DNA from: Limivivens faecihominis
Lineage (GTDB): Bacteria > Bacillota > Clostridia > Lachnospirales > Lachnospiraceae
Length of the DNA stretch: 64,000 nt
Direction: 5' to 3'
Assembly: GCF_020686945.1 (NCBI RefSeq)
Contig: NZ_JAJEPR010000015.1
Span: 19,651 to 83,650, forward strand
Positions 1 through 7,995 of this stretch are shown here, piece after piece. Position 1 is the stretch's first letter; every line of letters begins with the position of its first letter. Made by a program: the position numbers and the translations under genes. Under the pieces are notes generated by a model, which made no database searches, was not told where the DNA came from, and was given only the letters and a program-made list of their open reading frames with translations.

Positions 1-1794
1 CTGTTCCCGAAGGACTACCGCAACGACGTAACCCTCAATAACCTGGTTATGTCCGTAGATCCCGAGTGCAACCCGGAAGTAGTCGCTATGCTGGGTTCCT
101 CCATCGCTACCTGCATTTCCGATATTCCTTTCGATGGTCCCTGCGCCGCTACCCAGATCGGTATGATTGACGGCGAACTCATCGTAAACCCGACCCTGGC
201 TCAGAAGGATGTTTCCGATCTGCAGCTGACCGTTGCTTCCACCCGTGAAAAAGTTATCATGATCGAGGCAGGAGCAAAAGAGATTCCGGAAGCAAAAATG
301 ATCGAGGCTATTTTCAAGGCTCACGAAGTAAACCAGGAGATCATCAAATTCATCGATACCATCGTAGCTGAGTGCGGTAAGGCAAAACACTCCTACGAGA
401 GCTGTGCAGTTCCCGAGGAGCTCTTCGAGGCCATCAAGAAGATCGTTCCTCCCGAAGAGATGGAAGTTGCCGTATTCACCGACGACAAACAGACCAGAGA
501 AGAGAACATCCGTCAGATCACCGAGAAACTGGAAGCCGAGTTCGCTGACAACGAGGACTGGCTGGCAATTCTTGGCGAGGCTATTTATCAGTATCAGAAG
601 AAGACCGTCCGCAAGATGATCCTGAAAGATCACAAACGTCCGGATGGCCGTGCAATCACCGAGATCCGTCCGCTGGCAGCAGAGGTGGATATCATCCCGA
701 GAGTTCATGGTTCTGCTATGTTCACCCGTGGACAGACTCAGATCTGCAACGTCTGCACTCTGGCTCCTCTTTCCGAGGCACAGCGCCTGGATGGACTGGA
801 CGAGACAGAAGTAACCAAGAGATATATGCATCACTATAATTTCCCGAGCTATTCTGTCGGAGAGACCAAACCCAGCCGTGGACCGGGACGTCGTGAGATC
901 GGCCATGGAGCCCTGGCAGAGCGTGCCCTGGTTCCGGTACTGCCGAGTGAGGAGGAGTTCCCCTACGCAATCCGTACCGTATCCGAGACTTTCGAGTCCA
1001 ACGGTTCCACTTCCCAGGCAAGTATCTGTGCATCCAGCATGTCCCTGATGGCAGCCGGTGTACCGATCAAATCCCCGGTAGCCGGTATCTCCTGTGGACT
1101 GGTAACTGGTGACACTGATGACGATTACATCGTTCTCACCGATATCCAGGGTCTTGAGGATTTCTTCGGCGATATGGACTTCAAGGTAGCCGGTACCCAT
1201 AAAGGTATCACCGCTATCCAGATGGATATCAAGATTCACGGTCTGACCCGCCCGATCATTGAGGAGGCCATCGCCAGAACCCGTGAGGCCAGATTCTATA
1301 TCATGGATGAGGTTATGGCAAAAGCCATCGCCGAGCCTAGAAAAGAAGTTGGCCAGTACGCACCGAAGATCGTTCAGATCCGCATCAATCCGGACAAGAT
1401 CGGCGATGTGGTAGGACAGAAGGGTAAAACCATCAACGCTATCATCGACGAGACCGGCGTGAAGATCGATATCACCGATGACGGAGCAGTTTCTGTATGC
1501 GGAACCGATATGGCTATGATCCAGAAAGCCATCGATCTCATCAAGATCATCGTAACCGACTTCGAGGCTGGCCAGATCCTGACCGGTAAAGTAGTCAGCA
1601 TCAAAGAGTTCGGTGCCTTCATCGAGTTTGCTCCTGGCAAAGAGGGAATGGTTCACATCTCCAAGATCGCCAAAGAGCGCATCAACCATGTAGAAGATGT
1701 TCTGACCCTGGGCGACATCGTCAAAGTCGTTTGCCTCGGCAAAGACAAGATGGGCAGAATGAGCTTCAGCATCAAGGATGTAAAAGAGAACTAA
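1..1794 (+). CDS. pnp: Polyribonucleotide nucleotidyltransferase (PNPase), 5' end cut by window edge
   Basis: Phosphorolytic 3'-5' exoribonuclease of the RNA degradation machinery, cytoplasmic. The reading frame is open from base 1, so the gene starts outside the window; 597 codons remain. Visible domains: the end of the first RNase PH domain and the all-helical linker, the second RNase PH domain starting at about visible residue 213 (RPDGRAITEIRPL), a KH domain at about 452-515 with the G-x-x-G loop in VGQKGKT, and an S1 domain at about 523-597 (GKVVSIKEFGAFIEF). This order is diagnostic for PNPase. A strong hairpin plus T-run follows 18 bases after the stop. An ATG at 49 is internal, because the upstream codons (LFPKDYRNDVTL) are typical PNPase sequence. 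Confidence 0.97.
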   Translation: MFPKDYRNDVTLNNLVMSVDPECNPEVVAMLGSSIATCISDIPFDGPCAATQIGMIDGELIVNPTLAQKDVSDLQLTVASTREKVIMIEAGAKEIPEAKMIEAIFKAHEVNQEIIKFIDTIVAECGKAKHSYESCAVPEELFEAIKKIVPPEEMEVAVFTDDKQTREENIRQITEKLEAEFADNEDWLAILGEAIYQYQKKTVRKMILKDHKRPDGRAITEIRPLAAEVDIIPRVHGSAMFTRGQTQICNVCTLAPLSEAQRLDGLDETEVTKRYMHHYNFPSYSVGETKPSRGPGRREIGHGALAERALVPVLPSEEEFPYAIRTVSETFESNGSTSQASICASSMSLMAAGVPIKSPVAGISCGLVTGDTDDDYIVLTDIQGLEDFFGDMDFKVAGTHKGITAIQMDIKIHGLTRPIIEEAIARTREARFYIMDEVMAKAIAEPRKEVGQYAPKIVQIRINPDKIGDVVGQKGKTINAIIDETGVKIDITDDGAVSVCGTDMAMIQKAIDLIKIIVTDFEAGQILTGKVVSIKEFGAFIEFAPGKEGMVHISKIAKERINHVEDVLTLGDIVKVVCLGKDKMGRMSFSIKDVKEN

Positions 1795-1812
1795 ATTTCA
1801 TAAAGAAAATGA

Positions 1813-1846
1813 GGGCCGCCCCGGAGTTGTGGGGCGGTTCTTTTTT
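1813..1846 (+). terminator. Rho-independent terminator of pnp
   Basis: GGCCGCCCC pairs with GGGGCGGTT around a short loop and is followed by TTTTTT. It ends the pnp transcript. Confidence 0.9.
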
Positions 1847-2088
1847 ACAAGGCTTGTCTTAGCTCTGGTGGCTTTCGCATGGCCGCCTCTCTCCGTGTGA
1901 CTTTCCAGAAAAAGTTCCACGTTGTCCGGACAGTTCTCCTTTTTCAAAGTCTCTCTCGTGTGCGAAAAGATGTACACGACACTTACGATGCACAGATTCA
2001 GGCAGATCATGTAGCAAATGTCAATTTCAAAGCATATGATGTAGAGCTGTTGCGCGTAGCGTATTTCGCGCTGGGGCAGAAAAATAGG
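1847..2088. other. Gene-free spacer between pnp and the HD-GYP gene
   Basis: About 240 bases with no convincing gene. Short open frames on both strands lack a ribosome binding site and resemble nothing I know. It contains a small hairpin (GGTGGC/GCCGCC, about 1868-1887) and, at 2052-2071, a short palindrome with GCGCG/CGCGC arms around a core that includes GTAGCGTAT. The sequence CGCGTAGCGTAT recurs at 4149-4160. Confidence 0.5.
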
Positions 2089-2117
2089 TTGACAGGGTTT
2101 CGTGCGAAACTTATAAT
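2089..2117 (+). promoter_or_regulatory. Consensus sigma-A promoter for the HD-GYP/hisS pair
   Basis: TTGACA at 2089-2094 and TATAAT at 2112-2117 with a 17-base spacer, both perfect matches to the vegetative consensus. The start codon of the HD-GYP gene lies about 40 bases downstream. Confidence 0.85.
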
Positions 2118-2159
2118 GGTACACGGACAATTATACAAAAAATACAAAGGATTTTTAAA

Positions 2160-2768
2160 ATGGAGAAAAGAACAACAGGACACATTTTACGGCTGAACCT
2201 GGCCGCGGAGCTGACACATGGCATGTGCGTGAGCAATTTGGCTTTTCAGGTAGCGTGCGAAATGGGACTGCCTCCTGAAACCTGCCACGAGATGGCAGTG
2301 GCGGGAATGGTCCATGATATCGGAAAGCTTGAGATCGCCAAATATCTCTACAGCAGAGAGCCGGATCCGCTGACCATCGAGGAGCTGAAGTATGTGAGAA
2401 CACATTCCACTATGGGATATGCGATCCTGAATGAACGCCATTATTCGGAATTTGTCTTGCAGTCCATTCTGCATCACCATGAAAATTATGACGGTTCCGG
2501 ATATCCTTCCAACCTGGCGGGAGAAGAGATCCCTCTAGGGGCGAGGATTTTAAGAGTCTCAGATACCTTTGCGGCCCTGATCTCGGACCGGCCCTACCGG
2601 AAAGCCTTTTCCATGGAGGAGGCTGTGGCGCTGATGATCGACGAGATCAAGGATTTTGACGTGGGCGTTTTTCTGGCTTTTCAGAGAGTAGTTCACGGGC
2701 CGCACATAGAGGAGATCATGGAAATAAATAAGCAGGTTTTTGACCTGAATGAGGAGGAATTAAGATAA
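2160..2768 (+). CDS. HD-GYP domain protein (putative cyclic-di-GMP phosphodiesterase)
   Basis: A 202-residue protein made almost entirely of one HD-GYP domain. The HD signature HDIGK is at residues 52-56 and the GYP signature HHHENYDGSGYP at 105-116, followed by DTFAAL and RPYR, which are typical of active family members. HD-GYP enzymes hydrolyse cyclic-di-GMP or related dinucleotides. There is no N-terminal sensor domain, so it is cytosolic and either constitutive or controlled by a partner. A consensus promoter lies just upstream, and the stop codon overlaps the hisS start (TAATG), so the two are co-transcribed and probably translationally coupled. Linking a second-messenger enzyme to a tRNA synthetase is curious, but it may be simple operon hitch-hiking. 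Substrate is inferred from the family. Confidence 0.88.
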   Translation: MEKRTTGHILRLNLAAELTHGMCVSNLAFQVACEMGLPPETCHEMAVAGMVHDIGKLEIAKYLYSREPDPLTIEELKYVRTHSTMGYAILNERHYSEFVLQSILHHHENYDGSGYPSNLAGEEIPLGARILRVSDTFAALISDRPYRKAFSMEEAVALMIDEIKDFDVGVFLAFQRVVHGPHIEEIMEINKQVFDLNEEELR

Positions 2769-4021
2769 TGCCATTAAAGAAGAAACCGGTCACCGGTATG
2801 AAAGACATTCTGCCCAGAGAGATGGAGATCCGAAACTATGTGATGAATCTCATCAAAGAGACCTACGGAATGTTCGGTTTTGTAAATATTGAGACTCCCT
2901 GCGTGGAGCACATCGAGAACCTTTCCAGCAAACAGGGCGGAGAGAACGAGAAACTGATCTTCAAGATCATGAAACGGGGAGAGAAGCTCAAACTGGAGAC
3001 AGCCCAGAGCGATGCAGACCTCGTGGATGGCGGTCTTCGCTATGACCTGACCGTGCCGCTTTCCCGTTACTATTCCAACAATGCCAACGAGCTTCCGAGC
3101 CCTTTCAAGGCTCTGCAGATGGGCAATGTGTGGAGAGCAGACCGTCCCCAGAGAGGCCGTTACCGTCAGTTCATGCAGTGTGATATCGATATCCTCGGCG
3201 AGCCAACGATTCTCGCTGAGATCGAGCTCATCCAGGCTACTTCCACTCTGGTTGGAAAGCTGGATTTCCAGGGCTTCACGATCCGCATCAACGACCGTAA
3301 GATCCTGAAAGCTATGGCTGCTTACAGTGGTTTCCCGGAGGAGGCTTACGACGAGGTTTTCATTATCCTGGACAAGATGGATAAGATCGGCCTTGAAGGC
3401 GTGGAAGAGGAGCTTGTAAAAGCAGGCTACGAGAAGGAAAAGGCAGAGAAATATCTGGAGCTCTACCGCGAGGTGACACCGGATCTTGCCGGCATCCGTT
3501 ACCTGAAAGAGAAACTGACCGGTTTCCTGGATCCGAAATGTGCCGAGGACCTCGAGACCATCATTACGAGCGTGGAAGCAGTCAAGACCGCAGACTTCAA
3601 GCTGGTCTTCGACCCGACTCTGGTGCGCGGCATGTCCTATTACACCGGCCCGATCTTTGAGATCAGCATCGACGGCTTCGGCGGTTCTGTGGGCGGCGGC
3701 GGCCGTTATGACGAGATGATCGGACGTTTCACCGGCCAGAACACGCCGGCCTGCGGTTTCTCCGTCGGCTTTGAGCGTATTGTCATGCTGCTTCTGGAGA
3801 AGGATTACCAGATCCCCTCCAGAAAAGAGAAGAAAGCCTTCCTGATTGAAAAAGGAATCGCCGGGGACGCTCTCATCAAAGTCTTCGAGGAGGCCAAGGC
3901 AGAGAGAGCTACAGGCGTACAGGTCAATGTGGTACAGATGAAGAAAAACCGGAAATTCCAGGTAGAGCAGCTCGAAAAAGAGGGCTATACGGAAATCCGC
4001 AGCTTTTATGTAGAAAAGTAA
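2768..4021 (+). CDS. hisS: Histidyl-tRNA synthetase
   Basis: Charges tRNA-His; class II aminoacyl-tRNA synthetase, cytoplasmic, 417 residues (usual length). Class II motif 2 is seen in RADRPQRGRYRQF, the histidine-specific segment in LVRGMSYYTGPIFEI and motif 3 in GFSVGFERI, followed by the C-terminal anticodon-binding domain (KAFLIEKG onward). The start overlaps the previous stop by one base (TAATG) with GAGGAGG just upstream. A strong terminator follows. In many Firmicutes hisS is beside aspS; here aspS is about 17 kb away on the other strand. Confidence 0.96.
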   Translation: MPLKKKPVTGMKDILPREMEIRNYVMNLIKETYGMFGFVNIETPCVEHIENLSSKQGGENEKLIFKIMKRGEKLKLETAQSDADLVDGGLRYDLTVPLSRYYSNNANELPSPFKALQMGNVWRADRPQRGRYRQFMQCDIDILGEPTILAEIELIQATSTLVGKLDFQGFTIRINDRKILKAMAAYSGFPEEAYDEVFIILDKMDKIGLEGVEEELVKAGYEKEKAEKYLELYREVTPDLAGIRYLKEKLTGFLDPKCAEDLETIITSVEAVKTADFKLVFDPTLVRGMSYYTGPIFEISIDGFGGSVGGGGRYDEMIGRFTGQNTPACGFSVGFERIVMLLLEKDYQIPSRKEKKAFLIEKGIAGDALIKVFEEAKAERATGVQVNVVQMKKNRKFQVEQLEKEGYTEIRSFYVEK

Positions 4022-4026
4022 AAAAG

Positions 4027-4077
4027 AACCGCTGGTCGGAAGAAGAGGGATTCTCTTAAACCGGACAGCGGTTTTTT
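4027..4077 (+). terminator. Terminator after hisS
   Basis: AACCGCTG pairs with CAGCGGTT, extended by an inner GG/CC step, and is followed by TTTTTT. The stem loop spans about 47 bases. Confidence 0.85.
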
Positions 4078-4089
4078 GTTATGGCGACA

Positions 4090-4165
4090 AGGAAAATGCA
4101 CGCACTTGTGCAAGTGCATTTGACGACCGCTAATCAGGGCGAGATTCGCGTAGCGTATCTCGTTT
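4090..4165 (-). repeat. Two short palindromes 3' of the lipoprotein gene
   Basis: Read on the minus strand (downstream of the lipoprotein gene) there are two hairpins: CGAGAT/ATCTCG around an 11-base loop, and GCACTTG/CAAGTGC with a 2-base loop flanked by a further ATGCAC/GTGCAT repeat. The loop sequence of the first is also present at 2052-2063. They may stabilise or end the minus-strand transcript; neither has a clean T-run. Confidence 0.5.
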
Positions 4166-4168
4166 CTG

Positions 4169-5233
4169 TCAGTTGTCGTGGAAGGTGCTCAGGGCATCGT
4201 CGGAGCCGCCGAGGATCACCTCGCTGAACTCCTCGCCGATAGTCATTTCCCAGGTGGAGCCATTATTATGGAAGGTGAGGGGGACGGAGCGGAGGATCGT
4301 GGCCTCATTTTCATCCAGGGCTTCCTTCAGAAGCTTCGCCGATTTGTCGGCGATCTCGGAATCGGAGGCGCGTAAGGATTCGGTGGTTTCGGCATAGGCG
4401 AGAAGTTTCTGCTTATAAGCCTTGAGAACCGAAGCCATGTCAAGGCTCGTGATATCTGCGCTGGCCGTGGCGTCGTCGCCGTTGACGCGAAGCTGGGTCA
4501 CATTATAATGGAAGCAGGAGGCGATCTGGGAGGCCAGGCTTAAGTCCACCTGGTCGGACTGTTCGCTTCCGATGGCGAAGACATCGTGCATGCCAAGATA
4601 AGAAACCCAGTCTTCAGGAGAAAAATCCGTAAAGACTCCTAGAGTGGCGTCAGCCACTTCCTCCGGTGTGAGGAGGTAGGGATCCTTAAGAGCAGTGATG
4701 AGACCGCTTACGATCTCGTCTTTCAATTCTTCAGTGGTCTGGATTTTCCAGTTTCCAGACTGACGAAGCAGACCAAAACTGGCGGTGGTTGTGCTTTCCT
4801 CGTATGTATTGGTTTTCAGGATATCGCGAAGAACCGTGAAATAGGAGTTCATCGTGGTTGCGTCCTCGGTTCTCGGGTCCGCGGAGATCTTTGTCAAAGC
4901 CAGGCAGAGATCGTGGGCCAGGGTCTTAGCATCCAGATTTTTGATTTCCACTGTGACCGTCGCCGTATCCTCGTTGGTTTCCGTGGAGAGAATCGAGTAG
5001 TCAAAATTCTGAAAGAACAGCCGGACCGCCTCGCTGGTTTCTTCTCCGACGTCGGTGTCCCGGGTCTTGTTCTGAACGAGATCCTGATAGGAAACGAAGT
5101 TCTGGATGGTTTTTTCATCCAGTTTTTTGATCTGCTCGAGAGAGGAGCGAACCAGTTTTTCCGGAGTCTTCGCCCCGCAGCCGGTGAGAAGAAACACCAG
5201 AAAGAGAAAAAGGATATTCCGTAAATTTTTCAT
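4169..5233 (-). CDS. Putative lipoprotein, two NTF2-like halves, function unknown
   Basis: A 354-residue protein with a typical lipoprotein signal peptide: basic MKNLRN, hydrophobic stretch, lipobox LLTGC with the acylated Cys at residue 19. It is therefore expected on the outer face of the membrane. The first half (EKLVRSSLEQIKKLD, then FVSYQDLVQN) resembles DUF4878/DUF5105-type NTF2-like extracellular domains, and the second half (VADATLGVFTDFSPEDW) looks like another module of the same kind. I know of no established function; such lipoproteins are common in Lachnospiraceae. It lies 21 bases downstream of the DUF1294 gene in the same direction, so the two form an operon driven from the promoter at 5564-5592. 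Confidence 0.75.
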   Translation of the reverse strand: MKNLRNILFLFLVFLLTGCGAKTPEKLVRSSLEQIKKLDEKTIQNFVSYQDLVQNKTRDTDVGEETSEAVRLFFQNFDYSILSTETNEDTATVTVEIKNLDAKTLAHDLCLALTKISADPRTEDATTMNSYFTVLRDILKTNTYEESTTTASFGLLRQSGNWKIQTTEELKDEIVSGLITALKDPYLLTPEEVADATLGVFTDFSPEDWVSYLGMHDVFAIGSEQSDQVDLSLASQIASCFHYNVTQLRVNGDDATASADITSLDMASVLKAYKQKLLAYAETTESLRASDSEIADKSAKLLKEALDENEATILRSVPLTFHNNGSTWEMTIGEEFSEVILGGSDDALSTFHDN

Positions 5234-5254
5234 AAGAGCCTCCTTATGCGTGGT

Positions 5255-5530
5255 TTATGCCGTGAATCTCAGGCGGTATAGAAAGAGAACCGCGATCAGC
5301 TCCAGAACGAAGATCAGTGGCAGGCCGTAGCGGAAAGACGCGTGCCGTGTTTTGTGGCGAAAAAAGAACATGCCCGCAATGGACCCCGGGGAGCCGCCCA
5401 GAATCGCGATGAGAAAAAGGGTCCGTTCCGGAATCCGCCATTTCCCCAACTGTGCTTTTCTCTTGTCGATCCCCATCGAACAGAACCCGATCAGGCTGAA
5501 AATAATACACCATCCGATCAAAAATTGCAT
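5255..5530 (-). CDS. DUF1294 family small membrane protein
   Basis: A 91-residue protein with N- and C-terminal hydrophobic segments (FLIGWCIIFSLIGFCSMG and LIFVLELIAVLFLY) and the family core KRKAQLGKWRIPERTL, GGSPGSIAGM and RHKTRH. These are hallmark DUF1294 residues. Function is unknown. It is first in a two-gene minus-strand operon with the lipoprotein. A frame 18 bases downstream on another reading phase is a shadow. Confidence 0.8.
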   Translation of the reverse strand: MQFLIGWCIIFSLIGFCSMGIDKRKAQLGKWRIPERTLFLIAILGGSPGSIAGMFFFRHKTRHASFRYGLPLIFVLELIAVLFLYRLRFTA

Positions 5531-5563
5531 GAGAAACTTCCTTTCTTTGATTTGGTTGAGTCC

Positions 5564-5592
5564 ATTGTAGCGGAAAAGGGGCTCGGTGTCAA
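5564..5592 (-). promoter_or_regulatory. Sigma-A promoter for the DUF1294/lipoprotein operon
   Basis: On the minus strand: TTGACA (plus coordinates 5587-5592), 17-base spacer, TACAAT (5564-5569). About 35 bases before the DUF1294 start codon. Confidence 0.75.
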
Positions 5593-5669
5593 ATGAAGGC
5601 GGAAAACAAAATCTTCACAAAATCAACACAAAATTCAGGTAAAATACGGAACATTAAGGGAAATTTAAG

Positions 5670-5698
5670 TAGGCACTCCAGAATGAACGTGCTATAAT
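5670..5698 (+). promoter_or_regulatory. Promoter for the MacAB-like export operon
   Basis: TATAAT at 5693-5698 is perfect. The -35 at 5670-5675 (TAGGCA) is weak, with a 17-base spacer, which suggests activator dependence or modest expression. The first start codon is 66 bases downstream of the -10. Confidence 0.6.
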
Positions 5699-5763
5699 GG
5701 CACAGTAAACAGGAGCAAACTGGAAGGCACCTGAATAGTTGCATGAATTTTTAGGAGGAGACC

Positions 5764-7302
5764 ATGAAAAAAAAGAAAGTGATCGCCGGGGTAGTTCTGG
5801 TGGCTGTCATTGCCGCAGGCGGCTCCGGAGTCGTTGTCTGGAAAAGGGTCCAGGACGGAACGCTTGAGCTGTCCTTTTTGAAAAAATCAGATAAAACGGA
5901 AGGCAGCGTCTATGTGGACTCTGTCGAGAAGATATTGAATCCTGACGTGAGCGGAACCAATCAGCGGTTTAGCGGTGTCATTGAGCCTCAGAAAACCTGG
6001 AAGATCGAGGCCTCCAGCGATAAAAAGATCAAGGAGATCTATGTGGCGGAGGGAGATCAGGTAAAGGCCGGACAGGATCTTTTCACCTATGATACCTCAG
6101 AGGCAGAGGAGAACCTGGTGGACGCTCAGATCGAGCTGGATCGCTTAAATTCCGATATCGAGACCACCCAGAAGCAGATCGACACGATGAATAAAGAGCT
6201 GGCCAATGTCAAGGATGAGGATCAGCGTCTGGAGTACACAAACCTGATCCAGACCAAGGAAAATTCCCTGAAGAAGAGCCAGTACGACCTGAAAAAACAG
6301 AACGTCACTATTGAGCAGTTGAAAAATACGATTGCGAACGCCACCGTGCAGTCCGAGATGGACGGTATTGTCAAGAGTATCAACGAGGATGCCGGCAGTT
6401 CTTCATATGGATACAGCAGCAATGATGACAGCAATGCCTTCATGACGATTCTTTCTGCCGGAAACTACCGGGTAAAGGCCACTGCCAATGAACAGAACCG
6501 GAGCGCAGTGCAGGCAGGTCTTCCGGTCATCGTTCATTCCAGAGTCAACGACGACGAGACCTGGAGCGGCACGATGGGCAGTCTGGACACAGAGAAGACG
6601 GCCCAGAACAACAACGACAACTATAATTATGGAAGCAGTTCCAACGACAGTTCCAGCAGCAATTACAATTTCTATGTGGAGCTGGATGATTCCAGCGACC
6701 TGATTCTTGGACAGCACGTCTATGTGGAGATCGACAACGGCCAGTATAAGCATCAGGATGGCGTATGGCTGAACAGCTACTATATTATACAGAATGGCGA
6801 CGGCACGGGTTATGTCTGGGCTGCCGATTCTCAGGATAAGATGGAGGAGCGGAAGGTGACTTTGGGCGAATACGACGAGGAGCTGGATCTCTATGAGATC
6901 ACGGACGGCCTCACCAGAGAGGATTACATCGCCTTCCCATCCTCTGATATTCAGGCAGGCATGACGGCGGAGCGGAACATCGACAATGCCACAATTGGAA
7001 CCGGAGCAGCGAGCGCTACAGGCATCGGTGACGGAGAAACCTATATTGGCGGCGACTACAGTGGCTACAGCGATTACAGCGAGGACGACGGACTCTATGA
7101 CAGCGGTGATTACAGCCTGGATGAGACCGGAGAAGAATATCTGGATACCGGGGACGGCAATGTTGACGATCTGAGCGGGGACGAAGCTTATTACGACGAC
7201 GGCGTTTATACGGATGACGGAGAGCTTCTGGATGACAGTGCAGACGACGGTGTCACAAATCTTGACGGCGAGGAAGAGACCGCTGCTTCTGGGGAGGAAT
7301 AA
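5764..7302 (+). CDS. Membrane fusion (HlyD/MacA-type) adaptor with acidic, Tyr-rich C-terminal tail
   Basis: A 512-residue membrane-anchored adaptor of an ABC exporter. N-terminal transmembrane anchor at about residues 4-27; first half of the biotinyl-lipoyl fold (VAEGDQVKAGQDLFTYDT, about 97-114); a helical hairpin of about 75 residues (EENLVDAQIELDRLN onward); second lipoyl half (ATVQSEMDGIVKSINEDAG, about 194-212); then beta-barrel and membrane-proximal regions. The lipoyl domain carries a Ser/Tyr/Asn-rich insertion (SSYGYSSNDDS), and the barrel a second one (NYNYGSSSNDSSSSNYNF). The last 80-90 residues are strongly acidic with many Tyr and Gly, unusual for this family. RBS AGGAGG is 5 bases before the ATG. 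It is first of four genes: adaptor, ATPase, adaptor, permease. Confidence 0.88.
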   Translation: MKKKKVIAGVVLVAVIAAGGSGVVVWKRVQDGTLELSFLKKSDKTEGSVYVDSVEKILNPDVSGTNQRFSGVIEPQKTWKIEASSDKKIKEIYVAEGDQVKAGQDLFTYDTSEAEENLVDAQIELDRLNSDIETTQKQIDTMNKELANVKDEDQRLEYTNLIQTKENSLKKSQYDLKKQNVTIEQLKNTIANATVQSEMDGIVKSINEDAGSSSYGYSSNDDSNAFMTILSAGNYRVKATANEQNRSAVQAGLPVIVHSRVNDDETWSGTMGSLDTEKTAQNNNDNYNYGSSSNDSSSSNYNFYVELDDSSDLILGQHVYVEIDNGQYKHQDGVWLNSYYIIQNGDGTGYVWAADSQDKMEERKVTLGEYDEELDLYEITDGLTREDYIAFPSSDIQAGMTAERNIDNATIGTGAASATGIGDGETYIGGDYSGYSDYSEDDGLYDSGDYSLDETGEEYLDTGDGNVDDLSGDEAYYDDGVYTDDGELLDDSADDGVTNLDGEEETAASGEE

Positions 7303-7305
7303 ACC

Positions 7306-7995
7306 TTGATTTTGGAAATGCATCATATTTATAAAGATTATTATCCCGGAAACATAGTGGTGCCGGTGCTGAAAGATGTGAATCTGAATGTGGAAGAGGG
7401 CGAGTACCTGGCTATCATGGGACCTTCCGGTTCCGGAAAATCCACACTGATGAATATCATTGGCTGTCTCGATAAACCCACCAAGGGCGATTTCAAGCTG
7501 GACGGTCTGGATATCCTGAACCTGAGCGAAAATGCTCTGGCGGATGTCCGCCTGAAAAAACTCGGCTTCGTCTTTCAGAACTTCCAGCTGCTTCCCCGGC
7601 AGACCGCTGTGGAGAATGTAGCCCTTCCCCTGATTTATGCAGGGGTGGGAAAAAGAGAACGGCTGAAACGGGCGGCGGCGGCCCTCGATAAAGTAGGGCT
7701 TTCTGACCGAATAAATTTCGTTCCGAACCAGCTGTCCGGAGGTCAGAAGCAGCGAGTTGCCATTGCCCGGGCCATGGTAAACCAGCCAAAGATCCTGCTG
7801 GCGGACGAGCCCACCGGAGCATTGGATTCCAAGTCCAGCGCCCAGGTTATGGATCTGTTTACCACACTGAATCAGGAAGGCGTGACGGTGATCATGATCA
7901 CCCATGACAGCCATGTCGCCGGATTCGCGAAACGGAGAGTCGATATCTTCGATGGTGAGATATCGGAATATAAGCCTCAGGAGGTGACGCTGTGA
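7306..7995 (+). CDS. MacB/LolD-type ABC transporter ATP-binding protein
   Basis: A 229-residue ATPase that powers the exporter. Walker A GPSGSGKS, Q-loop FQNFQLL, signature LSGGQKQRVAIARA, Walker B ILLADEPTGALD and the switch His in ITHDSHVA are all intact. The best start is TTG at 7306, eight bases after GGGGAGG; an in-frame ATG at 7318 is the alternative. It follows the first adaptor by 3 bases, and its stop overlaps the GTG start of the next gene (GTGA), implying translational coupling. Domain order and neighbours match MacB-type (type VII ABC) systems in which ATPase and permease are separate chains. Confidence 0.93.
   Translation: MILEMHHIYKDYYPGNIVVPVLKDVNLNVEEGEYLAIMGPSGSGKSTLMNIIGCLDKPTKGDFKLDGLDILNLSENALADVRLKKLGFVFQNFQLLPRQTAVENVALPLIYAGVGKRERLKRAAAALDKVGLSDRINFVPNQLSGGQKQRVAIARAMVNQPKILLADEPTGALDSKSSAQVMDLFTTLNQEGVTVIMITHDSHVAGFAKRRVDIFDGEISEYKPQEVTL

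Noticed and set aside
6403..7914. Long minus-strand frame opposite the first adaptor and the ATPase
   Set aside because: It crosses two real genes antisense and has low-complexity composition without motifs.
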